Shown here in pieces: positions 1-8,957 of a stretch of DNA of 64,000 bases. The stretch spans positions 1 to 64,000 of the forward strand of contig NZ_JALNUP010000011.1 of NCBI RefSeq assembly GCF_026540855.1, given 5' to 3'. The number at the start of each line of letters is the position of its first letter. Positions within the stretch are counted from its first letter, which is position 1. Below the pieces are notes generated by a model. That model did not search any database. It was not told the origin of the DNA and saw nothing but the letters and a program-made list of their open reading frames with translations. The translations under genes were made by a program, and so were the position numbers. The stretch is from Sphingomonas sp. GC_Shp_5 (GTDB lineage Bacteria > Pseudomonadota > Alphaproteobacteria > Sphingomonadales > Sphingomonadaceae).

Positions 1-107
1 GCGCGCATGGCGTCGCTTATGGGGGATGGATCGATGCCTCTTCAACCCGCCGCGGGCGGAACCGGCGCGGGCGCCGGGCGGTTCACCGGCACAACCAGGA
101 GACACCT

Positions 108-479
108 ATGACCACCGCCGCCATCCCCACCCAGCTGCTGATCCAGGCGAATGTCGCCCACACCACCAAGGTGGAGAGCCGTGACGGCGACGCAGTCGGC
201 AGCGTCTTTGCCTTCATGGTCCACAAGGGCACCGGCCGGGTGACCCATGCGGTCCTCAGCCTCGGCGGCTTCCTCGGCATGGGCAAGAGCTTCTACCCGC
301 TGCCGTTCGCGCTGCTCCAGTTCGATCCAGTCCGCGACCTCTATGTGGTGACGATCGACCGCCGCGTGCTCGAGGGCGGCCCGAGCTGGGCCAACAACTC
401 GCCAACCTTCGACCAGGCCTATGCCGATCGCGTGGCGAGCTATTACGGCGTGGGCACGGAGGATCTGGCGCTCGGCTAA
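108..479 (+). CDS. PRC-barrel domain protein
   Basis: A 123-residue soluble protein with a single PRC-barrel fold (roughly residues 10-90). The family includes the photosynthetic reaction-centre H-subunit domain and RimM-like beta barrels; stand-alone versions have no firmly assigned role and are thought to bind partner proteins. The pattern of a Gly-Asp-Ala-Val-Gly turn near residue 27 followed by a hydrophobic strand and a second Gly-rich turn fits. The start is well supported by an AGGAG ribosome site about eight bases upstream. The gene faces uvrB and its stop lies only 7 bp from the uvrB stop, so the two are convergent and not an operon. No signal peptide or membrane segment. Confidence 0.75.
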   Translation: MTTAAIPTQLLIQANVAHTTKVESRDGDAVGSVFAFMVHKGTGRVTHAVLSLGGFLGMGKSFYPLPFALLQFDPVRDLYVVTIDRRVLEGGPSWANNSPTFDQAYADRVASYYGVGTEDLALG

Positions 480-486
480 GCGCCCG

Positions 487-2682
487 CTACCGCGACCGGC
501 GCCCGCCCATCCGCATCTTCTGTTCCTTGCCGTAGCGGGTCTTGCGGGTGCCGGGCTTGCCTTCGTTGCTGCGGCCCATGATCGGCGCCTTATGCTCTTC
601 CACCGGCAGGCCGAGCTCCTCGTTCTCGAGCTGGCGGATCTCGTCGCGCAGGCGGCCAGCGGTCTCGAACTCAAGGTCGCTGGCGGCCTTGCGCATCTGC
701 TTTTCGAGATCCTCGATGTACGCGCGGAGGTTGTGGCCGACCATGTGCGGGCGCTCATCGTCGATCGGGATGGTGACCTGATCGCCCTGGCTGACATGCG
801 CGATGATGTCGCCGATGTTGCGGCGGATCGTGGTCGGCGTGATGCCGTGCTCGCGGTTATATTCCTCCTGCTTCTCGCGGCGCCGCGCGGTCTCGTTCAT
901 CGCCCGCTCCATCGAGCCGGTGATGCGGTCGGCGTAGAGGATCACTCGGCCGTCGACGTTGCGCGCGGCGCGGCCGATGGTCTGGATCAGCGACGTTTCC
1001 GAGCGCAGGAAGCCCTCCTTGTCGGCATCGAGGATCGCGACCAGCCCGCATTCCGGGATGTCGAGGCCCTCGCGCAGCAGGTTGATGCCGATCAGCACGT
1101 CATAGACGCCGAGCCGCAGGTCGCGGATCAGCTCGATGCGCTCGAGCGTCTCGACGTCCGAGTGCATGTAGCGGACCTTGATCCCGGCCTCGTGCATATA
1201 TTCGGTGAGATCCTCGCTCATCCGCTTGGTGAGCGTGGTCACCAGCGTGCGATAGCCCGCCGCGGTGGTCTTGTGGCATTCCTGGATCAGATCCTGGACC
1301 TGCTCCTCGACCGGCTTGATCTCGACCGGCGGATCGATCAGGCCGGTGGGGCGGATGACCTGTTCGGCGAACACGCCGCCGGCCTGCTCCATTTCCCAGC
1401 TGCCCGGCGTCGCCGAGACGCTGACGGTCTGCGGGCGCATCGCATCCCATTCGTTGAAGCGCAGCGGCCGGTTGTCGATGCAGCTCGGCAGGCGGAAGCC
1501 ATATTCGGCGAGCGTGATCTTGCGGCGGTGATCGCCGCGCGCCATCGCGCCGATCTGCGGCACCGTCTGGTGGCTCTCGTCGACGAACAATAGCGCGTTC
1601 TCGGGGAGATATTCGAACAGCGTGGGGGGCGGCTCGCCGGGCAGGCGGCCGGTGAGGAAGCGGCTGTAATTCTCGATTCCCGCGCAACTGCCCGTTGCCG
1701 CGATCATTTCAAGATCGAAGTTGGTGCGTTGTTCGAGCCGCTGGGCCTCGAGCAATTTGCCCTCCGTTACCAGCTCCTTGAGCCGCTCGGCGAGCTCGTG
1801 CTTGATCGCATCGCCCGCCTGCTTGAGGGTAGGCCCCGGCGTGACATAATGGCTGTTGGCGTAGATGCGCACCGAGTTGAGGCTCGCGACCTTCTTGCCG
1901 GTGAGCGAATCGAATTCGGTGATGTCCTCGATGTCGTCGCCGAAGAAGGAGATGCGCCAGGCGCTGTCCTCATAATGCGACGGGAAGATCTCGAGCGTGT
2001 CGCCCTTCACGCGGAAGTTGCCGCGCTGGAAGGCGGCATCGTTGCGCTTATACTGGAGCGCGACGAGCTTGCGCACAATCTCGCGCTGATCGACGGTGGT
2101 GTTCTTCTTGAGATCGAAGATCATCGCCGAATAGGTTTCGACCGAGCCGATGCCGTACAGGCACGACACCGAGGCGACGATGATGACGTCGTCGCGCTCG
2201 AGCAGCGAGCGGGTCGCCGAATGGCGCATCCGGTCGATCGACTCGTTGGTCGACGATTCCTTCTCGATGTAGGTGTCCGACCGCGCGACATAGGCCTCGG
2301 GCTGGTAGTAGTCGTAGTAACTGACGAAATATTCGACGGCATTGTCGGGGAAGAAGCTCTTGAACTCGCCGTAGAGCTGCGCCGCAAGGATCTTGTTGGG
2401 GGCGAGGATCAGCGCCGGGCGCTGCAGCTCCTCGATCACCTTGGCCATGGTGAAGGTCTTGCCCGAGCCGGTGACACCGAGCAGCACCTGGTCCTTCTCG
2501 CCAGCGCGGGCGGTCTCGGTCAGCTCCTTGATCGCGGTCGGCTGGTCGCCGCTCGCGGTATATTCGCTGACCAGCTTGAACGGCCGCGCCTCCTCGATCT
2601 TGGCGGGGCGCGCCGGGCGATGGGGGACGAAGGTATCGCCGGTTTCCGGTTCGGCGAGGCTGGTGCGGATCTGGATGGCCAT
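487..2682 (-). CDS. uvrB: excinuclease ABC subunit UvrB
   Basis: UvrB is the helicase-like damage-verification subunit of nucleotide excision repair; it is loaded by UvrA and recruits UvrC for dual incision. The 731-residue product has the Walker A motif GSGKT near residues 72-76, the beta-hairpin region rich in Tyr ([10 protein letters not shown]), a DESH Walker B box, the helicase motifs GRAARN and QTIGR, and a C-terminal UVR coiled coil that contacts UvrC. The length is slightly above the usual ~670 because of an N-terminal extension of about 30 residues and a basic C-terminal tail. It is a single gene; the upstream region carries a REP-like element. Confidence 0.98.
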   Translation of the reverse strand: MAIQIRTSLAEPETGDTFVPHRPARPAKIEEARPFKLVSEYTASGDQPTAIKELTETARAGEKDQVLLGVTGSGKTFTMAKVIEELQRPALILAPNKILAAQLYGEFKSFFPDNAVEYFVSYYDYYQPEAYVARSDTYIEKESSTNESIDRMRHSATRSLLERDDVIIVASVSCLYGIGSVETYSAMIFDLKKNTTVDQREIVRKLVALQYKRNDAAFQRGNFRVKGDTLEIFPSHYEDSAWRISFFGDDIEDITEFDSLTGKKVASLNSVRIYANSHYVTPGPTLKQAGDAIKHELAERLKELVTEGKLLEAQRLEQRTNFDLEMIAATGSCAGIENYSRFLTGRLPGEPPPTLFEYLPENALLFVDESHQTVPQIGAMARGDHRRKITLAEYGFRLPSCIDNRPLRFNEWDAMRPQTVSVSATPGSWEMEQAGGVFAEQVIRPTGLIDPPVEIKPVEEQVQDLIQECHKTTAAGYRTLVTTLTKRMSEDLTEYMHEAGIKVRYMHSDVETLERIELIRDLRLGVYDVLIGINLLREGLDIPECGLVAILDADKEGFLRSETSLIQTIGRAARNVDGRVILYADRITGSMERAMNETARRREKQEEYNREHGITPTTIRRNIGDIIAHVSQGDQVTIPIDDERPHMVGHNLRAYIEDLEKQMRKAASDLEFETAGRLRDEIRQLENEELGLPVEEHKAPIMGRSNEGKPGTRKTRYGKEQKMRMGGRRSR

Positions 2683-3004
2683 ATGAGTAAGATATGGGGT
2701 GGCGGTAGCGGGCTAACAACAACTCCCGACCGTCCGGATCCAAGCCTCTTGCCCATGCTTCTGCCGTCATCCCAGCGAAGGCTGGGATCTTCGGCGATGG
2801 CGCGGGGAAGGAGCCGCGTGAGACCCCAGCTTTCGCTGGGGTGGCGACGGTGGAAAAGGTGCCGACGGGGAAAGGAGGAGCAGGAAGCGCCCAAGCGTTG
2901 CTTCGGTTGACCCATCGGCCGCGCCCCCATATTGCGCATCGCTCGCAATCAGCCTCGACCCAGGCGATCCCGCGCCCCGCCGGCGCGGCTCAAGGAAGAT
3001 ACGC
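2683..3004. other. intergenic region between uvrB and fpr
   Basis: This 322-base divergent spacer must hold the promoters of uvrB and of the ferredoxin-NADP reductase. Its centre (2765-2843) is a two-hairpin REP-like repeat annotated separately. I see no convincing SOS box or sigma70 promoter by eye and no ORF with a credible start and homology. Confidence 0.6.
2765..2843. repeat. REP-like two-hairpin element, copy 1
   Basis: Left hairpin CCCAGC-gaag-GCTGGG preceded by GTCAT, then about 35 variable bases, then right hairpin CCCCAGC-tttc-GCTGGGG followed by a G-rich end. The same architecture recurs at 3833-3915, 10410-10492, 19258-19341, 26467-26544, 46369-46450 and 60046-60124. All copies are intergenic. 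This resembles the BIME/REP families of other bacteria, which are often mobilised by a RAYT transposase located elsewhere; none is visible here. Confidence 0.8.
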
Positions 3005-3826
3005 ATGACCGACGTCCGCGCCCCCGCCCTGATCCCGGAGACCAAGGCGTTTCTCAATGCCAAGGTGCTGTGGGTGCGCCATTGGAACGACCGGCTGTTC
3101 TCGTTCGCGGTCGAGCGCCCGGCGAGCTTCCGCTTCCGCTCGGGCGAGTTCGTGATGATCGGGCTGCCGGGCGACGGCGAGGGCGCCAAGCCGATCATGC
3201 GCGCCTATTCGATCGCCAGCCCGCATTATGCCGAGGAGCTCGAGTTCCTCTCGATCAAGGTGGAGGATGGCCCGCTGACCTCGAAGCTGCAGCTGATCGA
3301 GCCGGGCGACGAGGTGTATCTCGGCAAGAAATCGACCGGCACGCTCGTCACCGACGCGTTGATCGGCGGCAAGCGGCTGTTCTTCTTCTCGACCGGCACG
3401 GGGCTTGCGCCGTTCCTCAGCCTGGCGCGCGACCCGGACGTCTATTCGATGTTCGACCAGATCATCCTTGTCCATTCGGTGCGGGTGGTGAGCGATCTTG
3501 CCTATCACGACGAGCTGCAGTCGCGGCTGGCCGAGGATCCGCTGGTCTCCGACGAGGCACAGGCGCAATTCCATTACATCCCGACCGTGACCCGCGAGCC
3601 GTTCCGCACCACCGGCCGGATCGGCGACCTGATCGAGAGCGCGGCGCTGTTCGGCGACCCGGTGCAAGGCGCCAAGAAGCTCGATCCTGAGACCGATCGG
3701 ATCATGCTGTGCGGCAGCATGGCGATGATCCGCGAGACGGCGGCGATGCTCGAGGGGATCGGCTTTACCGAGGGCTCCAACGCAAATCCGGGCCAGTTCG
3801 TGATCGAGCGCGCGTTCGTCGACTGA
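3005..3826 (+). CDS. fpr: ferredoxin--NADP(+) reductase
   Basis: FAD-dependent reductase that moves electrons between NADPH and ferredoxin or flavodoxin in the cytoplasm. The 273-residue product has the FAD-binding motif RAYSIASP (residues near 63-70), the NADP-binding GTGLAPFLSL stretch near 132-141, a CGSM motif near residue 237, and the bacterial subclass ending FVIERAFVD, whose terminal aromatic region stacks on the flavin. Length is typical of plant-type bacterial Fpr. It is flanked on both sides by REP-like elements, so it is probably transcribed alone. Confidence 0.95.
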   Translation: MTDVRAPALIPETKAFLNAKVLWVRHWNDRLFSFAVERPASFRFRSGEFVMIGLPGDGEGAKPIMRAYSIASPHYAEELEFLSIKVEDGPLTSKLQLIEPGDEVYLGKKSTGTLVTDALIGGKRLFFFSTGTGLAPFLSLARDPDVYSMFDQIILVHSVRVVSDLAYHDELQSRLAEDPLVSDEAQAQFHYIPTVTREPFRTTGRIGDLIESAALFGDPVQGAKKLDPETDRIMLCGSMAMIRETAAMLEGIGFTEGSNANPGQFVIERAFVD

Positions 3827-3832
3827 ACAATG

Positions 3833-3915
3833 CGTCACCCCAGCGCAAGCTGGGGTGTCAAGCCGCTCCTTCACCGCGGCATCGCCAAAGACCCCAGCAT
3901 GCGCTGGGGTGACGA
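3833..3915. repeat. REP-like two-hairpin element, copy 2
   Basis: GTCACCCCAGC-gcaa-GCTGGGGTG on the left and ACCCCAGC-atgc-GCTGGGGTGAC on the right, separated by about 35 bases. It begins right after the fpr stop and probably also helps to end that transcript. Confidence 0.8.
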
Positions 3916-3988
3916 GTAGGGGGTGAACGCCCGCTTGCGTCGCGGCGGCGCAACGATAGCATCGTACCCTTGAACTTAAGGGGCTGAC

Positions 3989-5560
3989 ATGCGGGCATTT
4001 GTGATCGGGTTGATGATGGCGTCGGCAGCCGTGCCGGCGGCGGCGAAGACGGTGGCGGTCGAGGAGGTGTCGATCGACCAGCTTGGCGCGATGATGGCGG
4101 AGGGGCAGGCGTCGAGCGTCGACATCACTCGCGCCTATCTCGCGCGGATCGCGGCGATGAATCGCCGGGGCCCGGGGCTGCGCGCGGTGATCGCCGTCAA
4201 TCCCGATGCGCTCGCCCAGGCCAAGGTGCTGGATGCCGAGCGCAAGGCCGGGCGGGTGCGCGGGCCGCTGCACGGCGTGCCGGTGCTGATCAAGGACAAT
4301 ATCGAGACTGCCGATCGGATGGCAACCACCGCCGGCAGCCTTGCGCTCAAGGACAATGTCACCGGCCGCGATGCCCCGGTGGTGGCAGCGCTGCGCGCGG
4401 CGGGCGCGGTGATCCTCGGCAAGACCAACCTGTCCGAATGGGCCAACATCCGCTCCAGCCATGCGATGAGCGGGTGGAGCGCGGTCGGCGGGCTGGTGAA
4501 GAACCCCTATGCGCTCGATCGTACCGCCTGCGGGTCGTCGTCCGGCTCGGGCGCGGCGGTGGCAGCGAGCTTCGCGGCGGCGGCGGTCGGCACCGAGACC
4601 GACGGTTCGGTGGTCTGCCCCTCGTCGATCAACGGGCTGGTCGGGCTCAAGCCGTCGATCGGGATGGTCAGCCGTACCAGAGTGGTGCCGATCAGCCACA
4701 GCCAGGACACGCCGGGACCGATGGCACGCAGCGTGCGCGACGTGGCGGTGCTGTTCTCGGCCATGGTCGCGGCCGATCCGGCCGATCCGGCGACCGCGGG
4801 CGCAATGACGCACGATTACGCCGCGGGGCTGTCGACCTCCGCCTTGTCCGGCATGCGGGTGGGGGTGATCCGGCCCGAGATGTCGGCGGCGGTGGCGGCG
4901 CGCTACGATGCAGCGCTGGCGGTGCTGCGCGCCGCGGGGGCGGTGCTGGTGGAGGTCAAGCAGCCCAAGCTCGAGGGGATCGGCGACGCCGAATTCACCG
5001 TGCTCAAGACCGAATTGAAGGCGGACATGAACGCCTATCTGGCGGCGACGCCGGCGGCGGTGACGGCGCGAACGCTCGATCAGGTGATCGCCTTCAACAA
5101 GGCGCATGCCGCCGAGGAGATGCCGTTCTTCGCACAGGAGACGTTCGAGGCGGCGGCCAAGACCCAGGGGCTCGACGATCCGGCGTATCAGGCGGCGCGG
5201 GCCACCTCGCTGCGGCTGGCGGGGCGCGAGGGCATCGATGCGATGCTCAAGGCGGCGGGCGCGCAACTGCTGGTGGAGCCGACCTATGCGGGGGCGTGGC
5301 TAAGCGACCCGGTCTATGGCGATCAATATGACGGGCCGAGCTCGAGCGAGCTGCCGGCGATCGCGGGCTACCCCAACCTCACGGTGCCGATGGGGCTGGT
5401 GAAGGGCCTGCCGGTGGGGCTGTCGTTCATCGCCACCAGGAACGGCGATGCGACGGTGCTCGGCGCGGGCTATGCGTATGAGCAGCGGGCGAAGGCGCGG
5501 GTGGCGCCGCGTTATCTGGCGCAGGCGGATGTCGGCGCAGGGCTGGAGGGCACGCGCTAG
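3989..5560 (+). CDS. secreted amidase (amidase signature family)
   Basis: Hydrolase of the amidase-signature superfamily, which uses a Ser-cisSer-Lys triad to cleave amide bonds. The 523-residue protein begins with a signal peptide (hydrophobic stretch ending AAA near residue 19), so it is likely periplasmic. The Lys is in PVLIKDN near residue 101; the Gly/Ser-rich core CGSSSGSGAAVA and the TETDGSVVCP segment supply the cis-Ser and nucleophile Ser near residues 178-202. The substrate cannot be read from sequence; GatA-like glutamine amidotransfer is unlikely given the signal peptide and the absence of gatB/C. The gene converges on the small membrane-protein pair with a 6 bp gap. Confidence 0.9.
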   Translation: MRAFVIGLMMASAAVPAAAKTVAVEEVSIDQLGAMMAEGQASSVDITRAYLARIAAMNRRGPGLRAVIAVNPDALAQAKVLDAERKAGRVRGPLHGVPVLIKDNIETADRMATTAGSLALKDNVTGRDAPVVAALRAAGAVILGKTNLSEWANIRSSHAMSGWSAVGGLVKNPYALDRTACGSSSGSGAAVAASFAAAAVGTETDGSVVCPSSINGLVGLKPSIGMVSRTRVVPISHSQDTPGPMARSVRDVAVLFSAMVAADPADPATAGAMTHDYAAGLSTSALSGMRVGVIRPEMSAAVAARYDAALAVLRAAGAVLVEVKQPKLEGIGDAEFTVLKTELKADMNAYLAATPAAVTARTLDQVIAFNKAHAAEEMPFFAQETFEAAAKTQGLDDPAYQAARATSLRLAGREGIDAMLKAAGAQLLVEPTYAGAWLSDPVYGDQYDGPSSSELPAIAGYPNLTVPMGLVKGLPVGLSFIATRNGDATVLGAGYAYEQRAKARVAPRYLAQADVGAGLEGTR

Positions 5561-5566
5561 CCGGGA

Positions 5567-5965
5567 CTACCGGTAGCGGGCTGCGAGGCGCGCCTGCCAC
5601 AGCATCACCAGCGGCACGACGCCGAGTTCCATCGCCAGGCCGAACAGATGGCCTCGCGATGGGACCCCGACGCTCGCCAGCGACACCAACCGCGCGCAGC
5701 CGCCGCAGATCACCAGTGCGGCGAGGAGGCGGAAGCGCGGGCCCTGACGCTCGATGTGGGGGATGCAGGTCGCAAAGGCGATGCCGACCGCGAAGAAGAT
5801 GCCCGAGATGTAGCGGAAGTGGCTGTCGAGATCGCGCGGGATCACCGGCGGGTGGCCGAGGAAGCCGGGGCCGGTGAGGATGCTCTGGCCGCCGATCGTC
5901 AGTGGCACCAGGCAGGCGAGCGCGACGACGAGCTGGAGCAGGCGGCGTTCAAGCGCGGCGCTCAC
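5567..5965 (-). CDS. DUF4345-like small membrane protein
   Basis: A 132-residue integral membrane protein with about four hydrophobic segments and the motif HFRYISGIFFAVGI typical of the DUF4345 family, whose function is unknown. I chose the GTG at 5965 because it overlaps the stop codon of the upstream gene as GTGA, a common sign of translational coupling; longer readings of this frame run antiparallel through the neighbour and lack family character. The pair forms a two-gene membrane-protein operon. Confidence 0.75.
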   Translation of the reverse strand: MSAALERRLLQLVVALACLVPLTIGGQSILTGPGFLGHPPVIPRDLDSHFRYISGIFFAVGIAFATCIPHIERQGPRFRLLAALVICGGCARLVSLASVGVPSRGHLFGLAMELGVVPLVMLWQARLAARYR

Positions 5966-6423
5966 AGCAGCAGCTCCTTGCGAACATGGTTCGACCGCAG
6001 GGAGACCCGGACTTCGAAGATGAAGGCGGTGAGGCAGGCGATCAGCAGCGTCACCCCGACGATGAACACCACCGCGATCACCGTGCCGATCGCGAACTTG
6101 CCGATGTTCGCGATGAACAGCAGCGCGATCACGACGCATGCCATGACGGCGCTGGACACGGCGAGGAACAGCGCGGCATTGATGATCGTCATCCGCTCGT
6201 CGAGCAGCCGCAGCTCCCATTTGTAGCGGGCGCGCTCGTCTGCCTCGACGCGGGCGAGCAGCAGCTCGAGCGCGCGGGCCCGATCGATGACGCGGGCAAG
6301 CCGGCCGGCGAGGACGTTGAGCAACTGGCCGATAGCGGCGAGCATGAACACCGGAGCGAGCGACAGCTGGATGGTCTGGGCGATATTGGTGACGGCAGGC
6401 AGGGTGGGCATGACGCGCATCAT
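5962..6423 (-). CDS. DUF2721 family membrane protein
   Basis: A 153-residue membrane protein with the DUF2721 pattern: an N-terminal hydrophobic helix with the LAPVFMLAAIG motif, an arginine-rich amphipathic stretch RLARVIDRAR, a middle charged helix, then two transmembrane helices near residues 80-130. Function is unknown. The start is the first of two tandem ATGs at 6423/6420; a much longer in-frame extension upstream is antisense to the next gene and was discarded. It is coupled to the downstream DUF4345-like gene by a 4 bp overlap. Confidence 0.8.
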   Translation of the reverse strand: MMRVMPTLPAVTNIAQTIQLSLAPVFMLAAIGQLLNVLAGRLARVIDRARALELLLARVEADERARYKWELRLLDERMTIINAALFLAVSSAVMACVVIALLFIANIGKFAIGTVIAVVFIVGVTLLIACLTAFIFEVRVSLRSNHVRKELLL

Positions 6424-6513
6424 AGGTGGAAAGCGGGGGAGCGAAAGGCTCGATGCGGCACGGGCGGAGACGGCTCCACCGCTTGGTAACGCCTTGGCGC
6501 TAGGCCGCGCGGC

Positions 6514-7608
6514 GTGACCAAGCCGATGCTCCTTGCCGATTTCGTGCGGCTGCCCCCGGTGGCGCGCGCGAGCATCGCCGATGGCCTGGCGGCGGCGATC
6601 GATATCGTGGCCGAGCGGGCGCCCCCGAGCCACGCCTTCCTGCGCTACGGCTGGTATGCCGCCGCGCTCAGCGCCTATGGCGGCGCCGCGCGGACACTGC
6701 TGGTGGAGGAGGATGGCGAGCCGGTGCTGGCGCTGCCGTTCGTCGCTGCCGGGCCGCGCTGGCTCGGGCTGGCGGCGATCCCGGGAAGCTATTGGCCGTT
6801 CCGCAGCTTCCCGCTCGCCACCGATGCCACCGAGGCGAGCCTGCGCGTCGGGCTGGCGACGCTGGCGGCGAGCGTCAACGGGCTGCGGATCGGGCCGGTC
6901 TATGACGACGATCCCGCGGCGGCGGCGCTGATCGCAGCGGCGCGGGCGAGCGGCTGGACGGCGATCGACCGCTTCGTCGCCGACAGCTGGCGGCTCGACA
7001 TGGCGGCGCAGGAGCGCGACGGCGCGTGGCCGCGTGGCTCGACGTTGCGCAAGAACCGCTTCCACGAGAAGCACCTTGCCAGCCATGGCACCCCCGAGTG
7101 GCACTTCCTGTCCGGCGCCGACTGGCCGGCGGGCTTTGCGGCGCTGGGCCGGATCGAGCAGAAGAGCTGGATCGCATCGCGCACCGACGGCAGCGACGCC
7201 AAGTTCACCGCGATCGGGCACGGCGCCTTCTGGCAGGCCGCGGCGGCGGACCCGGCGATCGCCGCGATGCTCCACGCCGCGCTGCTGACGATCGACGGCG
7301 AGCCTGCAGCCTTCTCGTTCGACCTCGATGCCGGCACGCTCAAATACGCCATCGCCAACAGCTATGATCCGGCCTTTGCCAAGCATTCGCCCGGCAAGCT
7401 GCTCTATTATCGCAACCTCGTCGAGGCGCGCGGCCGCGGTGTCGCCATCGTCGACTGGGGCGCGGGCGATAGCGGCTACAAGCAGGTGATCGGCGCCGAT
7501 CGCGGCCCCGCGATCCGTGACTGGCTGCTGCTGCGGCCCGGCTGGCCGGCATGGGTCGGCCGGCTGTTGCGCGGTCGCTGGCGGGCCTCGGGCCACCGGC
7601 CGGGCTGA
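6514..7608 (+). CDS. FemAB/CelD-like GNAT acyltransferase
   Basis: A 364-residue protein of the GNAT superfamily branch (Acetyltransf_6) that includes FemAB-like and CelD-like proteins. The C-terminal half (about residues 160-330) carries the fold, with the SFDLDAGTLKYAIANSYD and KLLYYRNLVEA stretches matching the acyl-acceptor part of the family. Members act in cell-envelope, exopolysaccharide or peptide modification. No neighbouring polysaccharide genes hint at the substrate. It starts with GTG, and the 3' end is followed after 41 bp by the exonuclease gene, so the two may be co-transcribed. Confidence 0.75.
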   Translation: MTKPMLLADFVRLPPVARASIADGLAAAIDIVAERAPPSHAFLRYGWYAAALSAYGGAARTLLVEEDGEPVLALPFVAAGPRWLGLAAIPGSYWPFRSFPLATDATEASLRVGLATLAASVNGLRIGPVYDDDPAAAALIAAARASGWTAIDRFVADSWRLDMAAQERDGAWPRGSTLRKNRFHEKHLASHGTPEWHFLSGADWPAGFAALGRIEQKSWIASRTDGSDAKFTAIGHGAFWQAAAADPAIAAMLHAALLTIDGEPAAFSFDLDAGTLKYAIANSYDPAFAKHSPGKLLYYRNLVEARGRGVAIVDWGAGDSGYKQVIGADRGPAIRDWLLLRPGWPAWVGRLLRGRWRASGHRPG

Positions 7609-7649
7609 TCGGCGTGCACCCGGGCGGGCGGCTGCGGCGTTCCTTGCCC

Positions 7650-8192
7650 ATGCTCGCCTTCCTCGACTTCGAAGCCTCCTCGCTCGCCAAGACCAGCTAT
7701 CCGATCGAAGTCGCCTGGGTGTTCGAGGATGGCGCCGCGGAATCGCACCTGATTCGGCCGGCGGATGGCTGGACCGATTGGGATCCCAAGGCGGAGGCGA
7801 TCCATCACATTCCGCGCGCGACGCTGCTGCGCGACGGTCGTCCGCACGATGAGGTCGCGCAGCGGATGGTGGACGTGCTCACCGGGCACGATCTGCTCGC
7901 GAGCGCGCCGTCGTGGGACGGCAAGTGGCTGAGCTATCTACTCCGCGCCGCCGGGCTGCCGCGGCACAGCCTGCGGCTGCGCGATACGGAGGAGGCGCAG
8001 GTTGAGGCGGCACGCGCGATCCTCGCACCGACAGTGCCGGCGGCGCAACTCGCCAGCGTCGTCGAGGAGGTGCTGACCCTCGCCGCGGTGCGCGACCGCG
8101 GCACGCCGGCGCATCGTGCCCAGGCCGATGCCGAGGAGGAGCGCCAGCGCTGGCTGGCGGTCACGCGCGCGGCGCGGGCCTGGCGGAAATAG
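7650..8192 (+). CDS. 3'-5' exonuclease (DnaQ-like fold)
   Basis: A 180-residue protein with the DEDD exonuclease pattern: DFE near residue 6 (Exo I), an aspartate in SAPSWDGKW near residue 90 (Exo II) and a late H-x4-D in HRAQAD (Exo III, DEDDh type). Family members trim single-stranded DNA or RNA 3' ends. I use the ATG at 7650 because it places the first catalytic motif at the usual N-terminal distance; the reading frame upstream overlaps the preceding gene. Its precise substrate is unknown. Confidence 0.75.
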   Translation: MLAFLDFEASSLAKTSYPIEVAWVFEDGAAESHLIRPADGWTDWDPKAEAIHHIPRATLLRDGRPHDEVAQRMVDVLTGHDLLASAPSWDGKWLSYLLRAAGLPRHSLRLRDTEEAQVEAARAILAPTVPAAQLASVVEEVLTLAAVRDRGTPAHRAQADAEEERQRWLAVTRAARAWRK

Positions 8193-8206
8193 AAGGGGCG
8201 GGGCGC

Positions 8207-8917
8207 TCAGCCCGGCGTCGCCAGAGTGAACGGCGTGGCGAGGCGCTCGGCCGGATCGGCGCTGTCCGCCCAGTCGGTGCGGCGGCGCAGCCGCGGCGTC
8301 AGGAACAGCGCTGGCAGCTTGAGGAACAGCAGTTCCGAATGGATGAAGTGATCGACGGCGCGTTCCCACCAGCGCGGCGCGGCGCGATCATGGGCGCGCA
8401 GCCACGCGTCATACGGCTGCCAGTGGCTCGGCTCGTCCTGCTCGATGATCCGGAAAATCTTCATCAGCGTGCGATCGCTCTTCACGAACGGATGATCGAG
8501 CAGGATCTTTACTTGCTGGTGGCCGCGCTGCTCGGTGAGCGAGATCACCCGGCACAGCTTCTCGAACTGCGCGTCGCTGGCGATGATCGCCTGCGTATCG
8601 AGCTCGTCAATGCGCTGGCCGAACATGATCTCGACGAACCGATCGATATGGCCGCAGGTACGATCCACCAGCAGCGGCATGGTGCCGCGCATCTCGAACC
8701 AGCGGCGGAACATCAGATAATGTTTGCGCTCGTCGGCCCGATGCTTCTCCACCGCGGCGATGAACCGGTGATCATCGGGCGCGACCGCGCGTACGGCCTC
8801 GAGCACGCGATCGATCGCGGTATAGCCGCGATGCTCGTTGTAGATGTAGATCGACCCGAGCAGGTCGAGATATCTGTTGCTCAGCGACCGCAGCATGGCC
8901 CGATCATGAGCCGGCAT
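8207..8917 (-). CDS. ferritin-like di-iron protein
   Basis: A 236-residue helical protein with the ferritin-like carboxylate signature: a glutamate in IYNEHRG (residue ~24), an E-x-x-H in DERKHYLMF (~63), a further Glu in TEQRGHQQ and a second E-x-x-H in DEPSHW (~165). Such a 2Glu/ExxH arrangement binds two irons in oxygenases, oxidases and iron-storage relatives. The last ~40 residues are hydrophobic and basic. The start was set at 8917 because the longer frame runs into exonuclease III. Its reaction is not known; hydroxylation or desaturation of a lipid or cofactor is possible but unproven. Confidence 0.7.
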   Translation of the reverse strand: MPAHDRAMLRSLSNRYLDLLGSIYIYNEHRGYTAIDRVLEAVRAVAPDDHRFIAAVEKHRADERKHYLMFRRWFEMRGTMPLLVDRTCGHIDRFVEIMFGQRIDELDTQAIIASDAQFEKLCRVISLTEQRGHQQVKILLDHPFVKSDRTLMKIFRIIEQDEPSHWQPYDAWLRAHDRAAPRWWERAVDHFIHSELLFLKLPALFLTPRLRRRTDWADSADPAERLATPFTLATPG

Positions 8918-8957
8918 TGCGACGTAATCATGGCCGGTGGCGCAGTCCTCGAGCCGA

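Noticed and set aside
2990..5266. 758-codon open frame on the minus strand
   Set aside because: It runs antisense through both fpr and the amidase and is His/Arg-rich without motifs.
6424..7596. Long N-terminal extension of the DUF2721 protein
   Set aside because: Antisense to the FemAB-like gene; family-type sequence begins only near 6423.
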